The position numbers and the translations under genes are program-made. From Siphonodentalium dalli (Eukaryota; Mollusca; Scaphopoda; Gadilida; Siphonodentaliidae), in assembly GCA_032622095.1 (NCBI GenBank), contig CP136065.1, positions 56,169,949-56,233,948 on the forward strand: a DNA stretch of 64,000 nucleotides. The letters run 5' to 3'. The notes under the pieces are model-generated. The model searched no databases. It was not told the DNA's origin and saw only the letters and a list, made by a program, of their open reading frames with translations. Below, piece by piece: positions 1 to 11,232 of this stretch. The stretch's first letter is position 1. Every line of letters starts with the position of its first letter.

Positions 1-595
1 TCCTATCGCCACGTCCCCTATCGACCCTTTGTGCATGGGCAAAAGTACACCGTGAATGTGTTACACGATTGAATACAACCGCTCAGTTATTGTACCTTAT
101 GTGGTGGTGACTGATTTCTCATTTTAATATAGATATTTGACTTTTGAACGGACATGGCGCATTTGAACCCCAAGACTGTTGTATATTGTAGTGGCCGATA
201 GTGACACCAAATACTGATATACACACACCTCATACTCGGTACAATCTTACCGTTGTCAGAGCGATTTTTAGCTGTTTTCTTTGTTTCGCATAGAAGTGAA
301 GCAAACGCACTTTATTCGAACCATATAATGAATAGTGTACCATTAAACACCCTTTATATTTAACAAGTTTAATTTTTCTACCTACATCCGGGTTTAGACC
401 CCCCAGACAAATATCCAAGTTCTTGGGATAAATATTCCCTGCCCGACCCTTCGAAAGATTCCAACCCATTACCAGTTATATGACTAAATATTCCCCAACT
501 AATATAAGGGGCAATTTCGGTCTTATATCTGACTAAAAGTGCATGCATGTAGGACATTCTTGGACCCTGGGTCTAAACCAACACATTTTACACCG
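1..595. other. No gene recognised
   Basis: AT-rich sequence with only short, unconvincing reading frames on both strands. I see no repeat copy shared with the rest of the window, no hairpin and no RNA gene. Confidence 0.5.
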
Positions 596-1050
596 AATAA
601 TGGCTGGATTATTAAATTAGCGTAATTGTATATTTGTGCTATCATAACATATTTTCTCAGTCAGAAAATTCCATCTGTTCTAGACGACACTCGAACGGTC
701 TGGGAAATTACTTATGAAAGCCAAATATTGAAAATGTTACCAAAATGAGTCAAAGAAAGACGCCAACCCCTTCCACTTTCGCCTCGTCCCTGGTTAATGC
801 AATCCATTATCCACGCAGATGTCCATCATATAAACCATAGTTCAGCAAGTATAACGTCGGCCAAGAAAGCGAATGCGGATAACAATTTCTCTATATCATA
901 TCTATTGTGCTGCAATTGGCCCTCCATACACTACCCGTCGATATGCTTAATTCTACCCGTAAAACAGTTTGCGATTTCAAAACGTGTACCGGTACGGGTA
1001 GCTACCAGTACCCGTACCGGTACCCGTACCCGTTTGAAATCGCAAACTCG
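596..1050. repeat. Dispersed repeat, copy 1 (partner near 24.27-24.59 kb)
   Basis: Shared blocks in the same order as at 24.27-24.59 kb include 'TATTTTCTCAGTC', 'AAAGCGAATGCG', 'AACAATTT' and 'GTAAAACAGTTTG', ending at 'GCGGTACGGGTAGCTA' or its equivalent. The copies are diverged. No coding potential is visible, so this is probably an old non-autonomous element. Confidence 0.5.
967..1047. repeat. Hairpin built from GGTACC/CCGGTA permutations
   Basis: A 15-bp perfect inverted repeat (GTTTGCGATTTCAAA and its complement) closes a loop made almost entirely of GTACCGGTACGGGTA-type words that are themselves palindromic. It lies at the end of the dispersed repeat and may be its terminal structure. 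Confidence 0.6.
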
Positions 1051-1129
1051 CTATTCTTGTCATATCTATACAAATGTATACATTTTTGTGAAGATAAGAT
1101 AAAATGCCACCATTATAGGGTAAAATTGA

Positions 1130-2150
1130 GATTTGTGACTTTGTGTTGTATTGTTCATGTTAACTGACCATTGGAGCAATGAAATGTGCCATTCATGGTA
1201 TCAGAAACCCTTCTAATCCCTCAAAGATTCGAATTTACAGAAAGCGGTATAAAATTTTACAAAAAATCACCATTGGGATTTCTAGTCATATTTAATCAAG
1301 ACATGGGCAGAACTGTGCAATTGTAGTGAAGCATTCCATTTCTTATGCATATTCCAACTCATTAGTACTAAAATTGCACTTTGGCTCAAAATGGTTGCAA
1401 AAATGGCGGCCAATATGGCAGCCGGAAGTGGAAAATTTGATTTGTTTTCTCTAATATCTTTAAGATCAGTTTATGCTGTTTGGTATTGGTTGAGAATCGT
1501 GATTTATGTTGTATTGTTCATGTTAACTGACCATTAGACCAATGGAATATGCCATTCGTGGTGTCAGAAACCCGTCTTATCCCTCAAAAGTTCGATTTTA
1601 CAGAAAGCGGTATAAAAGTTTTACCAAAAATCACCATTTGGATTTCTAGTCATATTTCATCAAGATATGGACAGAACTGCAATTTTTGTGAAACATTCCA
1701 TTGCTTATGCATATTTCAACTCACTAGTACTAAAATTGTCACTTTGGCTCAAAATGGCTGCAAAAATGACGGCCAATATGGCAGCTGGAAGTGGAAAATT
1801 TGATTTGTTTTCTCTAATATCTTTAAGATCAGTTTATGCTGTTTGTTCCTGGTTGAGAACTGTGACTTTATGTTGTATTGTTCATGTTAACTGACCATTG
1901 GGGCAATGAAATATGCCATTCATGGAGTCAGAAACCCTTCTGGTCCCTCAAAACTTCTATTTTACAGAAAGCGGTATAAAATTTTAGCAAAATCACCATT
2001 GGGATTTCTAGTCATATTTCATCAAGAAATGGGCAGAACTGTGCAATTTTAGTGAGGCATTCCTTTTCTTATGCATATTCCAACTCATTAGTACCAAAAT
2101 TGTCACTTTGGCTCAAAATGGCTGCAAAAATGGCAGCCAAATGTGAAAAA
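1130..2150. repeat. Tandem array of 364-bp units, about 2.8 copies
   Basis: The word TTGTTCATGTTAACTGACC recurs at 1151, 1514 and 1878, giving periods of 363 and 364. Units share 'ACAGAAAGCGGTATAAAA', 'GGGATTTCTAGTCATATTT' and 'TTTGGCTCAAAATGG'. An inverted copy lies at 6005-6500. This is the left arm of a large inverted structure. Confidence 0.85.
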
Positions 2151-2310
2151 TGGTAAATATTGCGTGCCATGCAACCACATACAAGTTGTGGTTTATGACA
2201 AAATTTGACTATTATGTGTTTATATAGATTGAATACTAACATTCCTGATGCACCCAACAAGTTGATTTTTCTCATATATCCCAAACATTATTCTCTGCTG
2301 TTCCGAAAAG

Positions 2311-2505
2311 GTAGCAAATTGTGACCTACTTGGTTATTAAACATGTTACTTAATCAAGTGAAACCTATAGCTTCAATTCTGGTTGTCCCAGTACCTTATG
2401 AGGCATGACAAATTAATTTTAAAGAATGCAGTATGGAATTTTGCCAAAAAACTTATTTTGAGATTCTGGCCATGTTTCTGAACGGAAATGGGCATGCGGA
2501 ACTTC
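2311..2505. repeat. Inner left arm flanking the minisatellite
   Basis: The segment starting AGCAAATTGTGAC, with 'GCAGTATGGAATTTTGCC' and 'ATTCTGGCCATGTTT', is present in reverse complement at 4445-4601. The pair closes around the 42-bp minisatellite. Confidence 0.7.
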
Positions 2506-2689
2506 GAAACTGAGCTGAGCGGGACCAATTTATGTGACTACTCTCACACATTAGCGTTAAAATTTATCAACATTGTTCAACTTAATACATGATGTTTGTA
2601 AAAATGGTAGTCAGTGAGTGACTTTGTGGTCACATGTGATGTGAATAGGTATACATGAAATATAATCATGAATGGTGTGTCTAGTTATA

Positions 2690-4290
2690 CAAGTTTCTGT
2701 ATAGTCACCGAAGTGGTGTATGGGTATAACAAGAGTAGCTACATGTCATCTGTGTGTTGTTTATGTATATATGGAGTGACTTTATGATCATGTGTGGAAT
2801 GCACAGGTGTACATTGTGTGGCTTTATTGTCATGGATGGGTGGATATGTATACATGTGTTGGTTGTATGCAAATGGGTGGGGTGTATTGATAAACAATGA
2901 GTGGTTGTATGCTTATAATTATAGGTGTACATGGGATGGCTGTATGGTCATGATTGTTGAAGTATATATGCATACATGTATAGATGGATGGTGATTGGCG
3001 AGCGTGTTGGAATATATGAAGTGTCATTGTGATCATATGTGTATATGGTATGTATGTGCATCTTTGCTGTTGGTGTATTGACATTAGGGGGTATATATGT
3101 ATACATGGAGTCGCTGTGTGGTCATGGATCGGATGTATGAGTATACAGCGAATGGCTGAATTGTCATGCGTGAGGTGTATATGCAAGTCTGGAGTATACA
3201 CAATCATGGCCGTGTGGTATTGGTATATCCATTCAATGCTGAGGTTAATATGTGTACATGGAATGACTCTATGGCCATGTGTGGGGTGTATATGTATATC
3301 TTGAGTGACTATATGCCATGTATGTGGCAAATAGGTATGAGGGAGATACCATGGCCGATGGTGAGGTGGTGTACATGGTACTGGTATGTCTTGAAGGATT
3401 GTATGACAATTAGTGAGGTGTATACGCACAACTGGAGTGAATCTATGGTCATGATTGGGGTGTATATGTATAGCTTCAGTTGCTATATGGTCATGGGTAT
3501 ACAGGGAGTTACCGTATGGCCAATGGTGAGGTGGTGTGCTGGGTAGTGGTGTGTCCTGAAAGCTGCATGGCCACTGGTGAGGTGTATATGTATACCAAGA
3601 GTGGCTTTATATGTATGGGTGGGGTGCATATGTATATCTTTAGTGGCTATATAACAATTGGTGTGGTCAATATGTGAATATGAAATAACCATATGGCCAA
3701 TGGTGATGTGAATTGGTAAACAATGATTGACTATGTCCACGAATGTATGAGTATACAGCGAGTGGCTGAATTGTCATGAGCGAGGTGTATATGCAAGCCT
3801 GTGTGTATGAATGGTCGTGTGAGCGGGGTATTGGTGCATAAAGAATGTCTGTATGACCATTGGTGATGTGTATATGTATACTTGGAGTGACTCTATTGTT
3901 ATGGGTGTGGTATATGTGTATAGCTTGAGTGACTACATGTCCATGGGTGTGGCAAATATATATATACACATGGAGTAATTGTATGGCCAATGGTGAGGCG
4001 AATATGTATACATGAAGTGACTGTATGATCATGAATGTGGTGTAGAGCTACATATAGAGTGATTATACGGTCGTGGGTGAGGCGTAGAGGTATACCTGCG
4101 TGGCTATATAGTCAAGTACGTGGTGTACGGGTTTACCTATGTATGGCTGTATGGTCATGGGTGAAGTGTATGTGTAAAAATAGAGTGGGTACATGGTCAT
4201 TTATGTGGTGTTTATGTATATATGGAGCGAGTGTGTGGTTATGGGTGGGTTGTACATGTGTAAATTTGGGTGGGTATCGCTTTACACAAT
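2690..4290. repeat. 42-bp minisatellite, roughly 38 copies
   Basis: Degenerate tandem repeat. A typical unit runs from GGTGTATATGTATACATGG to TGGTCATGGGTGA. Starts at 3997, 4039, 4081 and about 4122 show the 42-base spacing. The period is divisible by three, so several frames on both strands stay open and give His/Thr/Ile-rich or Trp/Met/Val-rich 14-residue patterns up to 199 residues. I read these as frames kept open by the repeat, not as proteins. Confidence 0.85.
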
Positions 4291-4444
4291 AACTCAGGGA
4301 TATGTCAATCGATATAGAGGTAATGTCAGAGAGTTCTACATCCTGATGGTGGTTTATATGTACAATGGGAGAAAGGGTTTTCCTGACATTGTAATTTCGA
4401 TGCCAATGAGCCACAATTTTATTGTCGTAGCCTCATAATAATGT

Positions 4445-4601
4445 CCCTTTCAGTTTCAAAGTTCTGTCCATTTCCGTACAAAAAACATGGTCAGAATCCC
4501 AAAAGAAGTTTTTGGCAAAATTCCATACTGCATCCTTTATAATTAATGTGTCATGCCCCATAAGTAACATGGTTAATGCAAAGTGAGTCACAATTTGCTA
4601 C
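4445..4601. repeat. Inner right arm, inverted partner of 2311-2505
   Basis: Reverse complement of the left inner arm: 'AACATGGTCAGAAT', 'GGCAAAATTCCATACTGCAT' and 'GTCACAATTTGCTAC' match in order. Small indels separate the arms, so the inverted structure is not recent. Confidence 0.7.
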
Positions 4602-5113
4602 CTTTATTATCACATTTATAGATTTTATCTTTTTTACTACGATCACACTATTTTTATTAATATACATTACTAAAACGTACTATTGTGAATTTCCCCATTA
4701 AACTGCGCTTTAAAATACACAACCCCTTCCCTGAATATTGCCTACGAAACTAGCTATCTTACGTTAAACTGCGCTATACAATACACAACCCCGTCCCTGA
4801 ATATTATCTACGAATCTAGTTCTCTCACATGTACCTATTGCATATTGTGCATATAACACGCATTATGTATATATATATGTATACATTTTAGAAATGTTAC
4901 TTTTTGAGAAGGTACAACAAACGCATGACTCTTCCCTGAACTGATATAAATTGTACATCACACTGTTTCACTCTCAATATTTAGTTTAACTTGTAAATAT
5001 ATCTATAGATATGACTTGCGATTGAGATGGTATACCGAATAAATTAGCCTTTCTAAATCTTACTTCATTTAAACATGCACACCACAAGTATATTGACGAG
5101 AGCTGCTAAACGG

Positions 5114-5285
5114 AAACAAACTGATGCCTTTAATTTTTTGCCTGGGCGATGATGGGAAGACGGACTTAAGGTCACATCACCGCCCGGATTCTGTGTGTAC
5201 ACTGTATTTGTATTTCTATTGTTTACCTTGTATTTTATATGTACATGCTTTATCCAATAAATTATTCATTCATTCATTCATTCAG
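5114..5285 (+). mobile_element. 3' end of a non-LTR retroposon with ATTC tail
   Basis: A GC-richer stem-forming block ('GGCGATGATGGGAAGACGG', 'CACCGCCCGGATTCTG') is followed by T-rich sequence and 'CAATAAATTATTC' with four more ATTC repeats. Tandem short words at the 3' terminus are typical of several LINE families. No reverse transcriptase is present, so this is a 5'-truncated copy or a SINE using that tail. Confidence 0.45.
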
Positions 5286-5532
5286 AGAATAATATTCAGG
5301 ATATATATAAAATAAATAAATTTTACCAAATTTGGTTGCCATCTTGCAAACCATCTTGAGTAATTTTGTCCAAAAACAGATCAGCGTGACCCATTTAAGA
5401 CAGATCAAAGCAATAAACACCATTTTAATTGTCTTAACCTGAAAGGTGAATTTTTGCCGATTTTGATGTCAAGTTTGTGATAGAAAAATCCAATAATTCT
5501 GGTAATGTCAGTGTTTAAAATAGTAAAAATTA

Positions 5533-6003
5533 AAGGTACTCAACCCGATAAAACTCCTCTCAATTACTATTTCAATGGCTTCGGGGGTCAAAAATATTTG
5601 ATTCGAGTCGAGGAAGTCACCCATCAAAGCTCAGATTTGTTAGATATCGATTTTAGAAATCTATTATTTTTCATTATCGGGAATACTATCTGGCCCAGAA
5701 CTCAGTCAAAATTGCGTTAAAATTACCACTTGATTTTAGAGTTATTCATCCTTGTCTGTTTGAATAGATATGGAGTACACATCCAGAGCAGATTACGGCA
5801 GTTATTGGTACTCATCTCGAGAACATAACAAATTTGAAAAATCAATATCTAATAACTCTGAGCTTTGTTTGATGGGTTCCTCGACTCGAATCAAATATTT
5901 TTTACCCCCAAAGCCAAAGAAATAGTAATATAGGACCCTCTGATCGGATTGTTGTTGTTGGAATCTGTTGAGATGGGGACCCTCTTTACGGGTTGAGTAC
6001 CTT
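5533..6003. mobile_element. Fold-back (MITE-like) element
   Basis: The left end TTAAAGGTACTCAACCCG and its complement CGGGTTGAGTACCTTTAA at 5986-6003 are terminal inverted repeats. Further inward 'TTTGATTCGAGTCGAGGAA' pairs with 'TTCCTCGACTCGAATCAAA'. No transposase is present. The right end abuts the resumption of the 364-bp unit. Confidence 0.7.
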
Positions 6004-6004
6004 T

Positions 6005-6500
6005 AACCAAGGTGCATCAGAAATAGTAGTATTCGATATCTATAAGACAGAATAATAATTTTTTCATCAATCACAACTGGTATGCGGTTGCAGGAATCGC
6101 TGGGGCAATATTTACATTTTTTCCATATTTTGACTGCCATTTTGAGCCAAAGTGACAATTTGGGTACAATTGAGTTGGAATATTCATAAGAAATGGAATG
6201 TGTCACTTAGATTGCACAGTTCTTCCAATTTCTTGACGAAATATGACTAGCATCCACAATGGTGATTTTTTTTTTGGTGAATTTTTATACCGCTTTCTGT
6301 AAGATCAAATTTTTAAGGGATCGGAGGTGGCAGGGAGCCCATGAATGGTATACTTCATTGTTCCAATGGTCAGTTAACATAACCAATACAAAATAAAGTT
6401 ACAATTTTCAAACAGTTCCAAAAAGCATGAACTGATTTTAAAGATATTGGTAAAAAAAGAGTCAAATTTTGTAATTTTGGCTTCCATTATGGCGGCCATT
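6005..6500. repeat. Inverted copy of the 364-bp unit
   Basis: Reverse complement of the array at 1.13-2.26 kb: 'TTTTGAGCCAAAGTGACAA', 'TATACCGCTTTCTGTAA' and 'AATGGTCAGTTAACAT' occur in the mirrored order. The match extends past the unit to 'GGTGCATCAG', equivalent to 'CTGATGCACC' near 2247. It forms the outer right arm. Confidence 0.75.
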
Positions 6501-6509
6501 TTGGATTAT

Positions 6510-7388
6510 CATAGACAAATTGAATGTGGATACAAAGGCGGACATCCATGGTATCGCTTCGACAATCTCCAGTGTATATATACCCTTTAATATAGCCTTT
6601 ATATCTGATACAAAATAGATACCCCTAAATCTCCACTATATATGTTCAGGTAATGAGCATTACTGGAATTTATTTACTGCAATGACTGTGTATTGGCATT
6701 ACATTGCGACCTTGCAGGACATATTTAAATAAACTGATTAATATACTGCTATGAGAGGAACTAAATGTGTAAGTATAAGAACAACTATTGGAATTTGAGT
6801 CATGAAATTTACAACTATTGAACATTATGGTCCTCATTGGGGTGAGACACCCCACTCAACACGTCCCTGCACATTGTACCATGTCTATACATGCACGGCT
6901 ACTATATATACTGATATAAATTCAGTCGAATATATACTATGGAACACAGATAATGTATTATACAACATTAGTAAACAACAAATTAACGCTGATATTACGT
7001 CAATTCACAGACGAAACGCGTAATGTATTTATTACCGTGTGACAATTCAATACAATCCATCTGCATATAGGTTCATATATTATTTACAGCAGAGTAAATG
7101 TATATCACTCCTTAATATTTCTCGTTGCACATGAACCTAACATCCTAGAACTGATGTACTAAGCTGGCATTAGGCTGGTTTTCCGCTCATTCTGACATGT
7201 TCACCGACAAAAAAGGACTGACTGCGTCTTTAATTGTAGGCCTACATATCTTTCCACTGATAAGAAACTATATTAGGTTTCGTTTTCGTCGATCTGTGCC
7301 CGTCCAGTACACTTGTACTCTTGCCTATTGACAAAAACAATTAATAAAATTCCGGCTCAGTTAACCTAGCATTTTCGTTGCGTTTGAA
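6510..7388. other. No gene recognised
   Basis: No convincing reading frame, RNA gene or repeat partner seen. The longest frame (73 codons at 6802-7023, plus) shows no recognisable domain. Confidence 0.4.
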
Positions 7389-8105
7389 CTTAACCCTTTC
7401 TGTACTAAATAAATTTTCCCATTCAGTTGAATGAAACTATATATAGACGAGTCCAGTAAATTAGTTCTGGATCGAGCCTTTGCCGAGGTCCAGACCTAAT
7501 TTACTGGACGAGTTTTGTGAATTCCACTATAACCTGGGGACGAGTTGTAGATTCTATTTATTACATGATCCAATACATCAACAAAACATACTTAAATCAA
7601 CAAATGGGTCGCGAAACTAACATCGGCTTCTACAAGGCATGCTATGATATTTCACGTAACTATGTGTTGTTTGCCCGCGTAAAGAAATAGTCCCAGATAA
7701 ATAAAAACTCTTTGGCGTATTTAATGGCGTTTACTTAATGACATTTATCAAACTCTTCGTTCATTATAGATTGTTGGAAAAATATTGGAAGCCATGGTAT
7801 TTTGAGACGTAGCGTACGGAATCTAAACAGACGACAAACCGAAAGTCAAAGGTCACCTGGCACTATTTCCTGTTGTTAAACGAACGTTTAATATCACAAT
7901 TTATAAAATGGGTTTATTGAATGAAATAAGGGTAGGATCATGTAATAAATTGGAATACTCTATATTATTAATTTGGTGTGATGTTCAGAAAATATAAATA
8001 GATGACAGACAGAATACAAGTCAAGAAGATTTCCCTTTCACTGATGCCTGATGGATTCCACATCGGAACTACTCGTCAATGAGTAATTAGTAAAGATTGG
8101 GTTAA
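7389..8105. mobile_element. Family C element, apparently split by an insertion
   Basis: The left end TTAACCCTTTCTGTACTAAA plus 'CCCATTCAGTTGA' is family C. The family resumes near 7940 ('TTGGAATACTCTATATTATT', 'ACTACTCGTCAATGAGTAAT', 'TTAGTAAAGA') and ends at TTAA near 8103. The foreign middle carries a hairpin at about 7452-7515 whose arms are GTCCAGTAAATTAG and its near complement. Confidence 0.45.
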
Positions 8106-8299
8106 AGTCCCTATCTTTTCAAGATATCAATATATAGTTTTAATATGCATTGGTTTGGTTTGATATTACGTTGACTGATGACTCGGATGCAAAGTTTCCA
8201 GTGAGAAATCGTCCTGTTCACTGTGATTCACCGTTTCCTTAGTATATGTTTAATTGTGAAATTGAAACAAGATTTTGTGTTGAAATATTGAATTTATAG

Positions 8300-8450
8300 T
8301 TAACACTTTCTATACTAAATGGATTTTCCCATTCTGTTATAAAATTACACAAGTTTTCATTGGAATGGTCTACTATTAATTTGGAGGGGTGTTAATAAAA
8401 GCAGACGACGGACAGAAAAAAGATAATTCAAGAGCAGAATGATTCATATT
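8300..8450. mobile_element. Family C element, left part only
   Basis: Begins TTAACACTTTCTATACTAAA and follows the family through 'GGAATGGTCTACTATTA' and 'AAGATAATTCAAG', then stops. The central stem and right terminus are missing. Confidence 0.55.
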
Positions 8451-8816
8451 AACTGCGATCGAGAAAAGACTCATCTCAAGTTTAGCCTCGGTAAAGCTGG
8501 TTTAGCTGGACCGTCGAATTATATGGTTTAGTTGCAGTTTTAAGCTTTATAGGTGTGAGAGCTTCTCGCTTATAAAATTTCCAATCAAAATATGCTCGCT
8601 GTCGTATATAATTGTTGATTTTCGCAATCAATAAAACGCGGCGGTCCGCATTAGGAAAGTACGATTGATTATCTCGACGATACAGAGATACTACTGCTAA
8701 ACCACTGGTCTGGCTGGACCAGGTTTAAACCAGATATGACGAATGCGCCACTTAGCAGACCTGCGGTCTCGGATTTAAACCACATAATTAAATATCAAAC
8801 GGCGGTTTATATATAG

Positions 8817-8958
8817 AATATACGCATAGTGTTTCTGAATAACAAATTTAATCCACGAGTGGGATTGGCGATTTACACCACGAGCTCCAGCGAGTGGTGT
8901 AAATCGCCAATCCCACGAGTGGATTAAATTTGTTATTCAGAAACACTATGCGTATATT
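8817..8958. repeat. Near-perfect 142-bp palindrome
   Basis: Arms of about 64-70 bases around a centre near 8887. From AATATACGCATAGTG to the central CGAGCTCCAGCGAG the left arm is mirrored with only a couple of central mismatches. No terminal target duplication is obvious, so it may be a fold-back element or a recent inverted duplication. Confidence 0.85.
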
Positions 8959-8960
8959 TT

Positions 8961-9128
8961 GTTTATGCCACGATCTTTACAATGCGATGGATAAACACTT
9001 TTCCGTTCAAATTGTGTGGAGAAAGTTTAATCCACTCTGCGAAGTTTATGCCACGATCATTACAATGCGATGGATAAACACTTTTCCGTTCAAATTGTAT
9101 GGAGAAAGTTTAATCAACTCTGCGAAAT
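8961..9128. repeat. 83-bp tandem duplication
   Basis: 'GTTTATGCCACGATC' begins at 8961 and again at 9044. The two units are nearly identical through 'ACACTTTTCCGTTCAAATTG'. It directly abuts the 142-bp palindrome. Confidence 0.8.
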
Positions 9129-9180
9129 TTAATCAACAGTAGGCACGTTTAATCGACAGGTGTTGATTAAATGTAAAATT

Positions 9181-9279
9181 TAAACAGGTGGCTTTATTTA
9201 TATAGTAAGATAGGCGATCGTGATATAAACAGATGGCTTTATTTATATAGTATAAGATAGGCGATCGTGGTATAAACCT
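9181..9279. repeat. 45-bp tandem duplication
   Basis: 'TAAACAGGTGGCTTTATTTA' starts at 9181 and 'TAAACAGATGGCTTTATTTA' at 9226. Both units end in 'AGATAGGCGATCGTG'. Confidence 0.75.
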
Positions 9280-9344
9280 AAATGTTTATGTAGACCAGGT
9301 TTAAATCTGAGGTGACGAATCCGGTCACGATGTTCGGGATTAAT

Positions 9345-9521
9345 AATTATGAAAGATCAACTAAGAACCATTTCTGGTGCGACGTTTTAACCGCCTGGCG
9401 GAAGTTTCTCGAAATTACTAATAAACAAGAGCCCATAGGCATTATGACTCAGACTATGCACCTTCCTTTGATGTGGGAATATATACCGGATTTTGCGAAC
9501 CAAGCTTCAACATCTTTTTAA
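9345..9521 (+). pseudogene. LINE reverse-transcriptase C-terminal remnant
   Basis: The frame reads KNHFWCDVLTAWRKFLE then LPLMWEYIPDF before a stop. The FW..V..AW pattern followed by PL-W is reminiscent of the region after the RT domain in L1/Tx1-type LINE proteins. Homology starts at the insertion boundary, fitting 5' truncation. The family assignment comes from pattern memory and needs a profile search. Confidence 0.35.
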
Positions 9522-9653
9522 AAAGACTTTACCATGGGACAATCGTAGAAAATGTGAATAATAGTTTCGTCGTTTGCATGACATCTCTGACATGATCCAT
9601 CTGTTACTATGAGCATGTTTTCAGTAGTTTATTCGTTCCGATGATCCTAGTTA

Positions 9654-9923
9654 TTATACGGTATTGGAACCAGAGGAATTTAATATCTGGTAGTATAGTT
9701 TGAAAGGGCTCGATAGTATTTGCTTCCATGGGAGGTTCATGCTTAAATCGTTGTTCCATTTTCGAATGAATGACGATGAGGGGTTTATATTTTCCATGAT
9801 GAATGTGTCATAGAAGTACCTTAATCCTCCCCGGTTTTGGCGAACCAGTAATGAAATATTGTTTGGAATTATCGGGCCATGAATTTTTCTTAAAGGCAAA
9901 TTTAAATCACAAGAAAGAGCCAT
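9654..9923 (-). pseudogene. Second LINE-like coding remnant, opposite strand
   Basis: An 89-codon frame includes GPIIPNNISLLVRQ, GLRYFYDTF and MNLPWKQILSSPFKLYY, resembling the extreme C-terminus of LINE ORF2 proteins (P-x-x-N-x-x-I, G-L/I-x-x-x-x-D, W-x-x-I). Its orientation is opposite to the plus-strand fragment 130 bases away, which suggests an internal inversion or a second insertion. Confidence 0.35.
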
Positions 9924-10651
9924 TACTTGTCTTCTAAGTCCTATAGTAGTGTAACACAGTTTGTCGATCTCATTGATTCAACTGAATGAAATTGGTCATC
10001 AGCTATGCAAAGATCGTTAAAAAAATGACCCCTTTCTCTCTCCACTCGTTCACATTTATCGTGTCTTCGTTGATTGTTAAATTATTATTGTTCCATATAT
10101 ATATATAATCGAAGAAACATGCAAACCACATTACATAGTACATACACAAGACAGTCACATTAATCCAATAGTAGTTGTACTTAGGTATATAACTGTAATT
10201 GTCAGGACTATACAATCAGCCATCGCAATCTCCAAGACTCCAATATTAATGTAGTAGTCATATATATTAGTACACATTTGTATAATTGTCATTAGTATAG
10301 TTATTTCGTTTAAATTGCAATTTAATGAAAATAAGTATGATACGAATCATGCATACGATCAGTTGAGTGCCATGTTAGATTGGTTATAACACATTCAGGC
10401 CCTAGCTATATATCTGTCCAATACATTTAATTAGTGCATGTTCGCATTACTAGAAATACTATTATCGTGCATCGTTCCCAGTATATCCCAACAGAGACAG
10501 ACAATGATGCATACAATCGGCAAACAAATATGTAAGTTTTAACATACATGGACTCATTGCAATGCACTGAACTCAGTAACCTTATAGTTTGTACTATACA
10601 GAGTAAAAACTTTGAGAAAACAGAGAATTCATTAACATATAGCCTATTATA

Positions 10652-10770
10652 GGTGGACCGGACCGTTTTGGACCGGTCCAGCTGGCATGTGTACCGGACC
10701 GGAATGGCCTGGACCGGACCGGACTGGACCGCCTTGGCAGTGAACCAAGGTGGTCCGGTCCGGTCCGCAT
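10652..10770. repeat. GGACCGG palindrome cluster
   Basis: Nearly half of this stretch is made of GGACCGGACCG, GGACCGGTCC and CCGGTCCGGTCC words, so the whole block is self-complementary. It is much more GC-rich than its surroundings. Similar CCGGTCC words recur near 21.55 and 26.14 kb. Confidence 0.65.
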
Positions 10771-11218
10771 CACTAAATTGGAAGTACTATATTTATAAAA
10801 CAAAGTTCACCCCGGATGTCATGTCTTTAAAGTCACTTATTTTGGAAATTAAGAATAGATGTAGAATTGAACGGATTATAGCTCTTGACAACGACCATAT
10901 ACACGAATTCGACTATATATGAGTGGTATCCAGTTATGATAGCAGTGAACGAAATGTAGTAAGCATATGAATAGTGTACGAATGAGCCAATGTCTCCCGC
11001 TAGAGTTTTGTTTGCATACAAAAAAAGAACATGATACAGTGATAAGAGTAATACATTTATCTATCTGTTTATCTATCTATTTAACCGTACAATGCTATAT
11101 ATATATTTACTTCAACTTCTTGATTTATTTGACGTCATGCCATTAAAGGCAACGCATGAGAATAGTCCACTAAAAGAACATACCACATATACGAATTTAT
11201 CGTGAAAACAATGAGCAC

Positions 11219-11232
11219 CCCCCCCCCCCCCC
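11219..11232. repeat. Poly-C tract
   Basis: Uninterrupted C run of about 14 bases. Similar G/C homopolymers occur near 18.02, 18.65, 20.47, 21.14, 25.03 and 61.35 kb. Confidence 0.9.

Larger units (their letters stand above)
4602..6004. mobile_element. Insertion in the right arm of the inverted structure
   Basis: On the left the 364-bp array runs to about 2258 and the inner arm starts at 2311. On the right the equivalent sequences end at 4601 and resume at 6005. The intervening 1.4 kb has no left counterpart and contains a retroposon-like tail and a complete fold-back element. At least two insertions probably accumulated here. Confidence 0.5.

Noticed and set aside
2830-3429. 199-codon minus-strand frame rich in His, Thr and Ile
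   Set aside because: It lies wholly in the 42-bp minisatellite, whose period keeps frames open on both strands. No unique sequence or conserved domain supports a protein.
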